Shown piece after piece: positions 1 through 10,041 of a stretch of DNA of 64,000 bases (the stretch's first letter is position 1; the number at the start of each line of letters is the position of its first letter). The position numbers and the translations under genes were made by a program. This stretch comes from Gossypium raimondii (Eukaryota; Streptophyta; Magnoliopsida; Malvales; Malvaceae): assembly GCF_025698545.1 (NCBI RefSeq), contig NC_068569.1, positions 7,378,001-7,442,000 of the forward strand, in the 5' to 3' direction. The notes under the pieces were generated by a model. It worked only from the letters and a program-made list of their open reading frames with translations. It was not told where the DNA came from and searched no databases.

Positions 1-185
1 GTGTTGATGAGCCATTGTCAGTGAGCTTGTCTGCACAAAGATACATGCACATAAACGTTGAGGTTGGTTAATTAGGCTTATACATGAAACAGTGCCAATC
101 GGCATCTTGAAATTCATCAAACTTTGTTCTAACCGAACATGTATTTTAAGTATTTAAGTGGGTTTGAAGAGATCAAGATGCGTAC

Positions 186-318
186 TAAAAGCCATGCCGG
201 AGCCTTCACCGGCGAAAACAAAGATGAGCATTGAAATAAACTCAGCTAGAGCTGCCTTGAGGGCATCGGATTGGCTAGCCTCCGCCGGGGAGCCTACTGC
301 AATTCGAGAAATCGGCAT
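186..318 (-). CDS. Tonoplast intrinsic protein (TIP1-type aquaporin), first exon only
   Basis: The minus-strand reading frame from the ATG at 318-316 begins MPISRIAVG and continues through [20 protein letters not shown], the conserved N-terminus and first membrane helix of TIP aquaporins, which pass water and small neutral solutes through the vacuolar membrane. The upstream in-frame Met at 387 would add 23 residues not seen in the family, so 318 is chosen. A GT donor at 185-184, directly after MAF plus one base, fits an intron there in phase 1; the donor is inferred. The remaining exons, including both NPA motifs, lie beyond base 1, so only 44 residues are visible. The TIP1 subgroup is my best assignment from the N-terminal sequence; another TIP group is possible. 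Confidence 0.85.
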
Positions 319-440
319 TCTCCACCCGAAAAGTGAAAATCTAGCTGGGCTTAGAGCTTGAAAACTAAAAAAGAAAATAAAAGCCAATTCGTCGATTCCC
401 TTATCTCTCTCTCGCTTGCTTCAGCTTTATTCAATGGTAA

Positions 441-450
441 TTATATATAG
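441..450 (-). promoter_or_regulatory. TATA box of the TIP gene
   Basis: On the minus strand this reads CTATATATAA, about 120 bases upstream of the TIP start codon, leaving room for a 5' leader of about 90 bases. The position and sequence are those of a plant TATA box. Confidence 0.65.
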
Positions 451-570
451 GGGTCCAATGTAACGACTATGAACCGGACGATCCGGTTTAAAACCGGTAA
501 CTAGCAAAATTTTCAACAAAAGAATAAATATTGTAGGCGAGGGAGGGCCTCCAAATCGCCCTTATTATGC

Positions 571-576
571 CACGTG
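571..576. promoter_or_regulatory. G-box CACGTG upstream of the TIP gene
   Basis: A palindromic CACGTG lies about 255 bases upstream of the TIP start codon. G-boxes are bound by bZIP and bHLH factors and form the core of abscisic-acid response elements. Its use here is inferred from sequence and position only. Confidence 0.35.
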
Positions 577-1133
577 TACGGTAGATGTGGACTTTGATGG
601 CCAATCCGAGCGCGGAGAATTTTAATCATCGACAGAGAATGACATTGGCGGCACTGGGTTCCCACCCTCTTAAGATTTTGGTTGTTTTCTCTTGACCGAC
701 CATGGGATTGTTTATAAACGAGGTGACGTGGACGATGGTGGTTAGCTTTGCTGGCCTCATTAAGCCATTATCATGGACTAATCAAGATTAATTAAGGGGT
801 AAATCCAAATCGTTTATTATCTGTAAAACCGTAAAAATTTAAAGATTTAAGTTCTTAAACAAGTGTGTTTTGACCTTAACTTTTTTCCCAGAATTGTTTG
901 GTACTAGAAAAGTTTTCGCTTTCAAAATGATTTTAAAATTAAAAAACCTTATGCTGCACTATCTTTTTATGCATAATTTTATTTTGAGTTCGTGATTTTC
1001 CTTTTATATATATTGTTTGGATAATAAAATATACATAAAAGATATTTAATTTTGATTTTATGGATGTATATAAAAGTGCATTTTTCTTCTTTTTCCCTTA
1101 ATTTCCCTTTTAGTTGCGAATTTGAAATTAGGT
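577..1133. other. Intergenic DNA upstream of TIP
   Basis: Becomes AT-rich beyond about 790. It holds no reading frame or RNA gene I can support. The part nearest the TIP gene is likely promoter. Confidence 0.5.
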
Positions 1134-1625
1134 CAAATTATGTTAGTAGACCCTGTACATTGCCTAAGTTGTTGATTTAGTATTTGTATTTTAATTTGAT
1201 CAATTTCAGTTCTTATACTTTTCAAATTTTGAAATTTTAGTCCGACTAAATGGTAACAATTAAATTTGTTTGGTTAAATTATGTTATTAGTCATATATCA
1301 TGCATAAAGTTGTAGATTTATTTTATATTCCCAACTGAATCATTTTTAGTCACTATATTTCTAAAATTTCAAAATTTTAATTGTAATATAAATGACAATA
1401 GTTAAATCTATTAACTGATTTTTTGTGAGTAATACGTGAAAAGTAGGAAATTAATATGACATTACACGTGTAATAATATGTTTTTATTTCAAAATTGAAA
1501 ATAACATAACTTAACGTAATCAATTTAATAGCTAACTATTTGGTGAAGACTAAAATTTTAAAATTCTACAAGTATAGTGACTAAACCCACAACTTACATA
1601 TTGTACAGATATTAATAGCAAAATT
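1134..1625. mobile_element. MITE-like inverted-repeat element
   Basis: The first roughly 100 bases and the reverse complement of the last roughly 100 bases match imperfectly, both beginning AAATT.TG and both containing a ttttgaaattttagtc-type block. A second tandem copy of the left-arm pattern starts near 1274. The element has no coding capacity. It resembles the abundant short noncoding inverted-repeat elements of plant genomes. I could not fix a target duplication, so the edges are approximate. Confidence 0.5.
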
Positions 1626-3336
1626 TAGAAAATGAAAGAAAATTATTGGATTATTTTAATCTGTAAACTCATTTCTGCACATTAAACAAATTTGTGGACA
1701 TTAAAAAGTAAATCTCACCTTTGATCTATCACTCTGACCAAGGAATATCATGTGACTTCTTGATCTTGCAAATTCATCTGTACTCCCATCATTAAATTTT
1801 ACAATGAAAGTTGAGGAGATTGTAAATTCTTTTAAACGTGATAGTTGAAATCAATTAAATTAAAATGTTATTATATTTAAAATTTGAGTCCAGATTTCTA
1901 GATAAAATCTACTTCCATCCTTCTAAAACGCAAGTTAAGCAAAAGAAGTTGTTTTTAGGAAATTATTTAAAGGGGTTGCAGCTTTTATGGGACGAAATGA
2001 GAATAACGTGATCACGTTACTCTAAACAGTTTTATTAATCAGATTAGATTAGAATGAGAAAAAGGGCTAAAATTAGTTGTTAAAAGGAATTGAAAATGAA
2101 GTAGGTATGGGGGGAAGGTGGACTTTAGGAATTTTGAAATGGAATAAATAAGCAGCTGTAGTTATCAAACCAATACTTTTCTTAATCTAATAATTGGGAT
2201 TATGGGTCGGTTTAATTTTGTCCAACAATGTGTAAACTAATGTATGACATAGCTTCTCATCCACAACCCTTTTTCCTTTGCATTTTAAATATTATCCATG
2301 CCTTTGTTTAATCTGGACGGCTCAGAAGGGCAATGGCCGCCCCACAACTCTTTCAAAATCCATATTTTTCTGTTTTTTTATATCTTGGAAGAAGAATAAT
2401 TAAGGTTGTCGAAATTAAAAATCATTTAGCCAAATCGGGGTGATAGGGAAGACTCTTCTCCAATGATAATTGGTTTTCAAGCTTTTGTAACTAAAAGAGG
2501 GCAACATCCATGGAGATAAAATGGTGTAGACTAACTATCCAGGGATGTACAAGTTCAGTAACGTCTGGTACTTGGTCACTCTAATTTAGTCTCATTTAAT
2601 CAACTCGTTGAATTGTAGTGTAGTAATTTGCTCATTTTTGCTCTATTTTATAACTTTCGGTTAAGTAGTTTTTATATATATTATTTCATATTTTACATAA
2701 TAATTTTTTTAGCCTTCCAATTTTATAAAAAAATATTTTATTTCTCCATTTAAGTTTTCCATTTTTTAATCTTTGAAGTTGTATTTTTTTATTTATCAAA
2801 TCACCCAAAATAAATGAAAAAGTTAATATTTGTTACATTTGTCAACATGGCAAAACAAAACAAATAAGTCATTATACCGATATAATTTAGCCACAAAAAT
2901 ATTCATAGTAAGGTTGTAAATGTAAGGCAGTAATTTGTCATGTTTTTTAGAGAGTTAAGTTGTCAGTCACTGGTAAAGACTTTAGCTAAAAAAACCTGTT
3001 ACCACTCTAATTTTCTTTTGATGAACTTTGATATACCTGCACTAGATAAACCAATATGCAAGAGTTATGAAACTTCACTAAAGAAATCAAGTCTCTAAAT
3101 TTGAAGCAATAATTACATTTAAGCACAGAACAATGTCAAACAAAATTTTTTTTTTTGAAATAACATATTAAACAAAAATACTTCAGTTAACCACAGAAGG
3201 TTAAATGGCAGTAAAGCAAGATTACAACTTCAAAAGCTAAAAATATATCTTCCTGCTCAAAGTCTCAAAATAACAGTCTTACTTTATAAAAAAAAAAAAA
3301 AAAAGAAGCTCAAAAACAACGTAGCAACCAACTAGC
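1626..3336. other. Intergenic AT-rich DNA
   Basis: No convincing gene is seen. The stretch contains homopolymer runs (for example poly-A near 3287-3304) and the 3' flank of the minus-strand RPL23A gene. Confidence 0.5.
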
Positions 3337-4900
3337 TTAGATAATACCAATTTTGTTTGCTACATCCAATGCGTCATAGTCGGGTGTTAACCTAACGTAT
3401 GCCTTCTTTGTACCATCAGGCCTGAATCACAAGAAACACATCGATTTCGAAGAATGACCACAGGCCATCATAAGCATATAAGAAGAGAAGGAAAGAAAAA
3501 TATGAAGTGATTAGATGAGCGGGTCATCAAGAAACCAAATATGGAGAATACAATCATAAGCAAGTGAAACATAACATAGAAATATGGTCTCAATACAAGT
3601 GGAAGAGGAATATATGGTCTCAATCCAATAACATGCCTAACTAGTGTACCATTCTTTTTACAGTTCTTCGAATGAAGCTTTTCAATAACAAATGAGACCT
3701 CCAGTGAATGTCTAATAATCAAATACAGAGCACACTGATCTATGAAATAGATGCTACTGGAAATATATGAAACCAGCTCATGAAAGTAATAATTGTTAAC
3801 ATTACCTGATCAAGGTGTTCACTTTCTTGGCCTGAATGTCATACATCTTCTTGACAGCATCCTTTATCTTCTTCTTGTCTGCATGAATATCAACAATGAA
3901 AACCAAGGTATTGTTGTCTTCAATCTTCTTCATAGCTGACTCAGTTGTGAGGGGAAACTTGAGAATCTGATAATGATCAAGTTTGTTTCTCGGTGGAGCA
4001 CTAATGCGTGGATACTTAGGGTTCCTATCCTTCTTCAAGGTCTTTGGCCTGTGGAATGTAACTTTTGTTCGGATCTTCTTTGCCGCCTTCTTGAAAGTGG
4101 CCCCAGATTTCACAGCCTTTGCAGCCTTCAAGGCCTGTGCCTTTGGATCTGCCTTCTTCTCAACTGCAAAATATACAACAATCAGTATAATTAATGAAAT
4201 GAAGTTACAAATACCAATATACCATCATTAGAAAGGTGGTCTTATTATGGTAGAAACTTAAGCCTACAATGCAACTCCAATGCCAAACCGTATCCTACAC
4301 AATGGAAATCACATACATTGATCCTAATAAACCCTGTTTGTGTCTCTAATGATGACATTTTCAAAAGATTCATTAGAACACAAACAATAAACTATACTAA
4401 CCCAAATATACAATTCTACAGACTACACAACAAAGCAAAGAATATAAACTTTAAGCTTGAGAGACATCACCAAATTCATATCCCTTCCAATGCAAATAGC
4501 AAATCAAATATGGGTTATAAACTCCAATCTAGATTCCAAATTTCCAAAACTATGAAATTAAAATCATGTAAAAGAACACAAGTAATCTACTAATTGTCTG
4601 CCTCCATATAAATCGGATATCAGACAATAGTAAATCCAGAGTTAACAGTAACAGTAGAGTTTATAAAACCAAGAGAATGCCAACAGCATCTAAAAATCAC
4701 AAAATAAAGTAAGATTTAAGCTCATTTCAGCTCTTCATAAAGCAATACAGTAAGTTAGAAGAAGTATTCTCATTGCACATATCAAAAGCAAGATAGAACT
4801 AGAACAAGCATTACAAATATAAAATGAAAATGGCAGTGAAAGCAAAGTTGTTCGAAATTAGAAAAAACTACATTCAAAACAGATTACCTTTGGGAGCCAT
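3337..4900 (-). CDS. RPL23A: 60S ribosomal protein L23a (uL23)
   Basis: uL23 sits at the exit of the peptide tunnel of the large ribosomal subunit and docks the signal recognition particle and chaperones. I assemble three minus-strand exons: 4888-4900 (ATGGCTCCCAAAG), 3806-4163 and 3337-3421, with GT-AG introns of 724 and 384 bases. The product is 151 residues, close to the usual 154 in plants. It starts [18 protein letters not shown], has a basic eukaryote-specific N-terminal tail, then the uL23 fold with [17 protein letters not shown] and the middle segment [15 protein letters not shown], and ends [15 protein letters not shown]. The tiny first exon holding four codons and one base is typical of plant ribosomal protein genes. 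It is transcribed divergently from the transporter gene at 5582. Confidence 0.96.
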
Positions 4901-4927
4901 TGGTGGCTGTTGGCGTCAAACCCTTCT

Positions 4928-4936
4928 AAACCCTAC
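4928..4936 (-). promoter_or_regulatory. Telo-box in the RPL23A leader
   Basis: AAACCCTAC on the plus strand (TAGGGTTT on the gene strand) lies 28 bases upstream of the RPL23A start codon. Telo-boxes near the transcription start are a known feature of plant genes for the translation machinery. Confidence 0.6.
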
Positions 4937-4995
4937 CAATAGAGCTGTCAATGAAGAAGCAGAGGAGGCGTCAGGATCTGCTGGGAAATCAGGGT

Positions 4996-5008
4996 TTTAT
5001 ATAAATAA
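4996..5008 (-). promoter_or_regulatory. TATA box of RPL23A
   Basis: The gene strand reads TTATTTATATAAA, about 100 bases before the start codon. This leaves a leader of roughly 65-75 bases containing the telo-box. Confidence 0.55.
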
Positions 5009-5035
5009 GAGTTTTCAGTTACTATAAAGATCCAA

Positions 5036-5041
5036 TGGGCT
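5036..5041. promoter_or_regulatory. Site II element (TGGGCT) in the RPL23A/UTR divergent promoter
   Basis: TGGGCT fits the TGGGCY site II consensus bound by TCP factors. Paired with a telo-box it is a known arrangement in promoters of plant ribosomal protein genes. It sits just upstream of the RPL23A TATA box. Confidence 0.5.
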
Positions 5042-5581
5042 CTGAATAACTGCCCTACTCGTCCTAATCACAAAATTTAAGCCGAAACTGTACTATTTTC
5101 TCCATAAAGGCCAATGTTGACCTTGACCCAGACCAGATATTTTCTCACGCGCTCATTCGCCTTACATTTAATGCCCATTTCCCTCGGATGCTGACGTTGG
5201 CAAACCTTTCTATCTCTCCACTTTCTCCGTAGATTCCTCTAGAAAGCCGAATATCTTTCTCTTACACGGATGACTGTGAAAGAGAGTGAGAAACCAAGAG
5301 AGACGGCAGCCGAAACTCTCCGCGGCTTAAAACGACACTAACTACGATCTGCCCAAAGCTTTAAACGACAACTCTTATGTTCTCTCGGTCCCAAGTTTTC
5401 GATTCATCCTCTGCTTTTAAAACCCACACCTTCCCTTCCTTTCTCCACTTGTCCCAGGGAAAAGTTCTTGCTTCGATCGCCTCCGTACATTTCCAGGCGT
5501 TTATCTCTTCGCCTTCTGAAGTTCTTTATTTTTCTTTGGAATAAACTTTTTATAAATTAAATTGTTTTGGCTTACTGCTGA

Positions 5582-8500
5582 ATGGCTGGAGCTTTGCCGA
5601 CGACGAAAGGGGTGAAGGACCACAAAATATGGAAAGGAATTTTTGCTGTCAGTGGAATCATGGTTACTCTTGTTATCTATGGAGTTTTACAGGTTCTTCT
5701 TCTTCTTCTTCCTAAATAAAAGATAAATCTTATGCCTTTTCTATTTTTCAGTTTTTTTTACCTTTATTTTCATATGATTTCTATTGTTAATTTTCAATTG
5801 CATCGTTTGTGCCTCGAAAGAACTTCAATATGTGGGTCTCCTGTTTAGAAAATAAGTTTCAAAGGCTCTTCTCAGTGTAAACGGTTTATTAAAAGAAAGT
5901 CTAGATTTTAATGTCTGTCTTGAGCTTATAGCAAGATTGGTTTTAGTACAATATACAAGCCCAAGGCTTCTTCTTCTTTTTTTTTTTGACTATTTTCCTA
6001 GTTCTGTTGGGAGGATCTTTTGACCCCTTTGCTTGGAAACTTGGAATATGAAAAGTAAAGAATGAATTTTAGCTATGGTGACGGATATCAGAATGATTCT
6101 TGTTTATTTCATTAAAAAAATTGCAAGTTCAATCTCTTATGTTGATGAGATTTGAGTATTAATTCCAGCTGCAATTATGTTTAGTCTTTCTAGTAAAAGG
6201 GTGCCTAAAACAAATAATAAGAAATGTAGACTAGGGCAGTTTTGCCGTGGATGTCTCAACTTTGTTAATCTTCCTCCAAATGAGAATCATGTAGACAAGG
6301 GCAGCTCCTCACTCTTCTTTTAAGGTGCAAGTGTTCTTTTGTTTAATCATTGACGAAATGGTTTAGTTGCAAGTGTTCTTTTGTTTTAAGGTGTTGATGA
6401 AAATTTATTTTCATGCAGGAAAAGATAATGAGAGTACCGTATGGCCTGAACAAGGAATATTTTAAGTACTCATTGTTTCTCGTTTTCTGCAACCGCATAA
6501 CAACATCTACTGTCTCCGCCGTTTTTTTACTGGTATGCAACTATTACTGGAAAGTTGCTGCTATTTTATGTACTATTGTTGTGTGTTTTTATTTATTTGC
6601 CATGGGCCTTAATGGGAGGGGGGATAAGAATAGTTTCTTTGAGATAAAGGAAGATCACTCGTCTTTCTACTTTTTGGCTAAATTGTTAGGAGTTTTCTTG
6701 CCTTATAACCTTATGACACCCAAGAGATGAACCATCTCATATAAAAGATGGCAAGCTTGACCAACATATTTTTCGGTATTTTCATTTGCTTCTGTTTTCG
6801 TTTTCTAGGCAAGTAAGAAAGCCTTGGTTCCTGTTGCTCCAATCTATAAGTACTGCCTCATATCAGCATCAAACATCCTTACCACAACATGTCAGTATGA
6901 GGTGAAGCTGGACATTATATCAATAGAAATACAATTATGTTTCTCTTGACAGATATTCTAATCTGCGGAATATTTGTATTTGAACATAAATTTTCTGAAT
7001 AGTCTTTTAATAATGATAACATTTCTGTGGTCCAGGCCCTAAAGTATGTCAGTTTTCCGATTCAGACCCTTGCTAAGTGTGCGAAAATGATACCTGTAAT
7101 GGTAAGTTAGTTTTGCATGACTAATTATGGAGGTTTATGTATGTTATTTATCCAAATGGGTCTTTAAGGGTTTGGACTCTTAAATTTCATCCAATGGATG
7201 CTTAATGTTACCCCCTTATTTATCCAAATGGGTCTTTAAGTGTTCCGTTTTTTTTTCTGTATAGATTTGGGGCACTTTCATTATGCAGAAGACATATAAG
7301 GGATTTGACTATTTGGTAGCGTTTCTGGTGACCCTAGGTTGTTCAATATTTATACTATTTCCGGTAAAATTCTGGTCCTTTGTCAACTAATGTTTATTCC
7401 TTTCATTATTTTCCTTCTGGTTGTTTATGCCTTGAATGACAAATGAGATTGTCATGTGCATGATTTACTTTAGCTTATAAAAGAGCTTGATTGTTGGATT
7501 GAAGGGGCTAATTTAGGATGTATATTCAAAAATTGTGAGGCTTTGAACCACAATATTATGCATAGACATTTGTTTAACTTGCTTATTCCATGGTTACTGT
7601 CATACATGTCGCATTGCTATATATGAATTTTAATTTATTGCAGAGTAGCTGCTGTAGCTTATGCTCTGATTTTATTATAGATAATACTAACTCAGCTCTC
7701 ACTATAGGCAGGAACTGACGTTAGTCCTTACAGCAAAGGAAGAGAAAGTACAGTTTGGGGCATTTCTCTGATGGTTGGTTATCTTGGGTATCAATCTGAA
7801 ACTTATGTCCCCTCGCGATAAAAGATATTTGTTGATCCTTTCTGTAATTGTATCTTCGAAACACAAAGTGATATATGCACCATGATAGGTCTAAATTCTC
7901 AATTGCTGATTTATTACTATTACTAGCATTTGTTGCATTGATTGCAATTATATTAGTGAAAAACTGCTCTTTCATATGAAGGCTTTTATAGGCTGAAATA
8001 TTTCTTCAACTAGCATTGCTATTCTGAATGGTTTTGGGAGAAAAGGTTTTAAATGCTTTTTTATACGTTTAACAGGTTTGATGGTTTTACAAGCACATTC
8101 CAAGATAAATTATTTAAAGGATACGATATGGAAATACACAATCAAATATTCTACACGACATCATGTTCTTGTATTCTCAGCTTGACAGGTAAAAGTTCCT
8201 TCAACATACTCTTCAGGAATATCTTCTGTTTTACCTTTAAGATTTGTCTGTGTTGCATTTCATGGATTGGTTACTACTTGTGATTGACCATTTTTCTGTT
8301 TGGTCTAGGCCTTCTATTACAGGGACATTTACTTTCAGCAATAGATTTTGTTTATCGTCACAGTGATTGTTTTCTTGATATTGTATTACTTTCTACTGTA
8401 AGTGCTCTTCACGCTTCTGTTTTAGTGTTTAATAGGCCTTAATTTGGGACCCTGAAGTTTTAAGGGATTATCTTTATCTGTTATAGGTAGCCACAGTCAG

Positions 8501-8789
8501 TCAATTCTTCATTTCTTACACGATACGTACATTTGGTGCCCTTACATTTGCTGCCGTAATGACCACAAGACAGGTATAGTCAAAAGCTTCAACAATAAAG
8601 TTTTAATGTATCATTTTCTCCTAATGATATATTTCGGATGAATGGTGATACCTGCAACTCTGTTGTTTTAAGCTGGTGAGCATCATGCTGTCATGTGTGT
8701 GGTTCGGCCATCCCCTTAGTTGGGAACAGTGGATTGGGGCGGTAAGTCTCAACTACATTTGTTCTACATTCTTGTCGATATTCAATAGC

Positions 8790-8824
<35 letters not shown>

Positions 8825-8951
8825 CCTTGATCAGGTAATTGTGTTTGGCTCCTTGTATTCGAAAAACTTCTTGAAAAAAGCATCAACAAATCCCCCTCCT
8901 CTGCAACCAATGCAGGACGGAGCTCCTAGTCCCGTGAAGGGGATCCCTTAA
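5582..8951 (+). CDS. UTR3: ER UDP-glucose/UDP-galactose transporter, UTR1/UTR3 type
   Basis: The family carries UDP-glucose or UDP-galactose into the ER lumen, where UDP-glucose feeds glycoprotein folding control. Eleven exons with GT-AG introns: 5582-5692, 6419-6532, 6809-6901, 7036-7101, 7265-7363, 7708-7787, 8076-8188, 8309-8397, 8487-8573, 8673-8741, 8835-8951. Together they encode 345 residues without a stop. The start MAGALPTTKGVKDHKIWKG is followed by successive hydrophobic segments (about ten in the family). Family-specific blocks are EKIMRVPYG, LTTTCQYEALKYVSFP, LAKCAKMIPVM, YKGFDYLVAFLVTLG, GFTSTFQDKLFKGYDMEIHN and SYTIRTFGALTFAAVMTTRQ. The tail is hydrophilic and proline-rich, ending VKGIP. 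I match it to Arabidopsis UTR3/UTR1 by memory; choosing between these paralogues needs a tree. The 682-base gap to RPL23A is probably a shared divergent promoter. Confidence 0.92.
8793..8820. repeat. (AT)n microsatellite in the last UTR intron
   Basis: Fourteen AT dinucleotides lie in the intron between exons 10 and 11 of the transporter gene, 14 bases before the final acceptor region. It is a likely length polymorphism. Confidence 0.9.
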
Positions 8952-9866
8952 TATCTTCCGGTCAAATTTCACACCAGTTGCTGCATCTAATTCTATATAG
9001 GTAAGAATTTGCCTACGTTAAAGCTGCATTCTGAAGCTTCCCTCCAAGACTGGGGTCTGAACATATTATGAAATCCAAGCTGCAGATACATTATTCTGCA
9101 GGGATACGAGATTATGAAAAAAACTACACACTTCAAGTGAAGCACAAGAATGGTGTTTGTTTAGCAAAAGGAATTAGATGTATATGCAACTACTCAGGCA
9201 TATGATTGTAGGCCTTTTATTAACATATGAAAGAGGAAAAGAGGGAGTTGAACACAAAAAAAGAGAAAGAGGAAAAGAGGCAAACAAAGCTTAAGTCAGT
9301 TGAAAAGTTAGAGTATGTGATAAACAATTTTTTTGGCTCTTACAATTCCACATAATTCAAGGAAGAAATTTCAGTAAATTAAAATTTGAAGTTTAAATCC
9401 TTTTCTTTTTCAAGTAAATCCAGTTATAAAGTAATATTTAGTATCCAAATTTGGTAGTTTCTTACTTTGGTCCTTGAATTGTTTCTTGGTCCATATTTGT
9501 CCTAGAACTTGATTATTTGGTTTTAATTTGATACTTGAACTTAAATTTTGTTGAAGTATGACAATATGAGATTCTAATATTGTGCCATGTTTTCAACGGA
9601 TGGTGCGACATAATTTGAATAGAAAAAATTTATCAAATTTCAAGATGGATTTGACCAAAAAAATTAGAAATTAATTTTTTTTAAAAATTTGCGGGGATTA
9701 AAGATGCTTTATTCCTTATTTGTTATGTGAAAGAAAAAGAAAAAAAAAATTGTAACATGTAGGAAACTTGGAAAAGTGTGAATAAACAAGTATATGCCGA
9801 GTTCTCGAGCGTGGCTCCATATGTTTTTATTTAATAATTTTACTTACATCCAATCCCATCAATGAT
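8952..9866. other. 3' untranslated and intergenic DNA
   Basis: The first few hundred bases are the 3' untranslated region of the transporter. The segment about 9430-9600 has the pyrimidine-rich 'tggtccttgaa' pattern seen in dispersed noncoding repeats elsewhere in the window. No other gene is seen. Confidence 0.5.
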
Positions 9867-9938
9867 GTGGCTGTAGTTTAGTGGTAAGAATTCTACGTTG
9901 TGGCCGTAGAGACCTGGGCTCGAATCCCAGCAGCCACA
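9867..9938 (+). tRNA. trnH-GUG: tRNA-His (anticodon GTG)
   Basis: The 72-base sequence folds as a cloverleaf. The acceptor arm GTGGCTG pairs with CAGCCAC, followed by discriminator A. The D-arm region is TAGTTTAGTGGTAAGA, an A-box promoter. The anticodon loop TTGTGGC holds GTG. The T-arm CTGGGCTCGAATCCCAG contains the B box. There is no intron and no encoded CCA, as expected for a nuclear tRNA. It ends 103 bases before the RAD51D start codon on the same strand. Confidence 0.96.
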
Positions 9939-9944
9939 TTTTTT
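9939..9944 (+). terminator. RNA polymerase III terminator of tRNA-His
   Basis: Six Ts follow the tRNA 3' end directly, the usual polymerase III stop signal. Confidence 0.85.
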
Positions 9945-10041
9945 GATTTTTCTTCTCTTCCTCCCGTGTTCTTTTTCATGAACCTAACAAAAAGCCATTA
10001 ACCCTAACGGCCCTTGTCTATCCAGTTGAGACCAAAAAACA

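Noticed and set aside
3422-4887. Possible C/D-box snoRNA in RPL23A introns (TTGATGA on the minus strand near 3525)
   Set aside because: No partner D box (CTGA) at a suitable distance within the intron, and no terminal stem.
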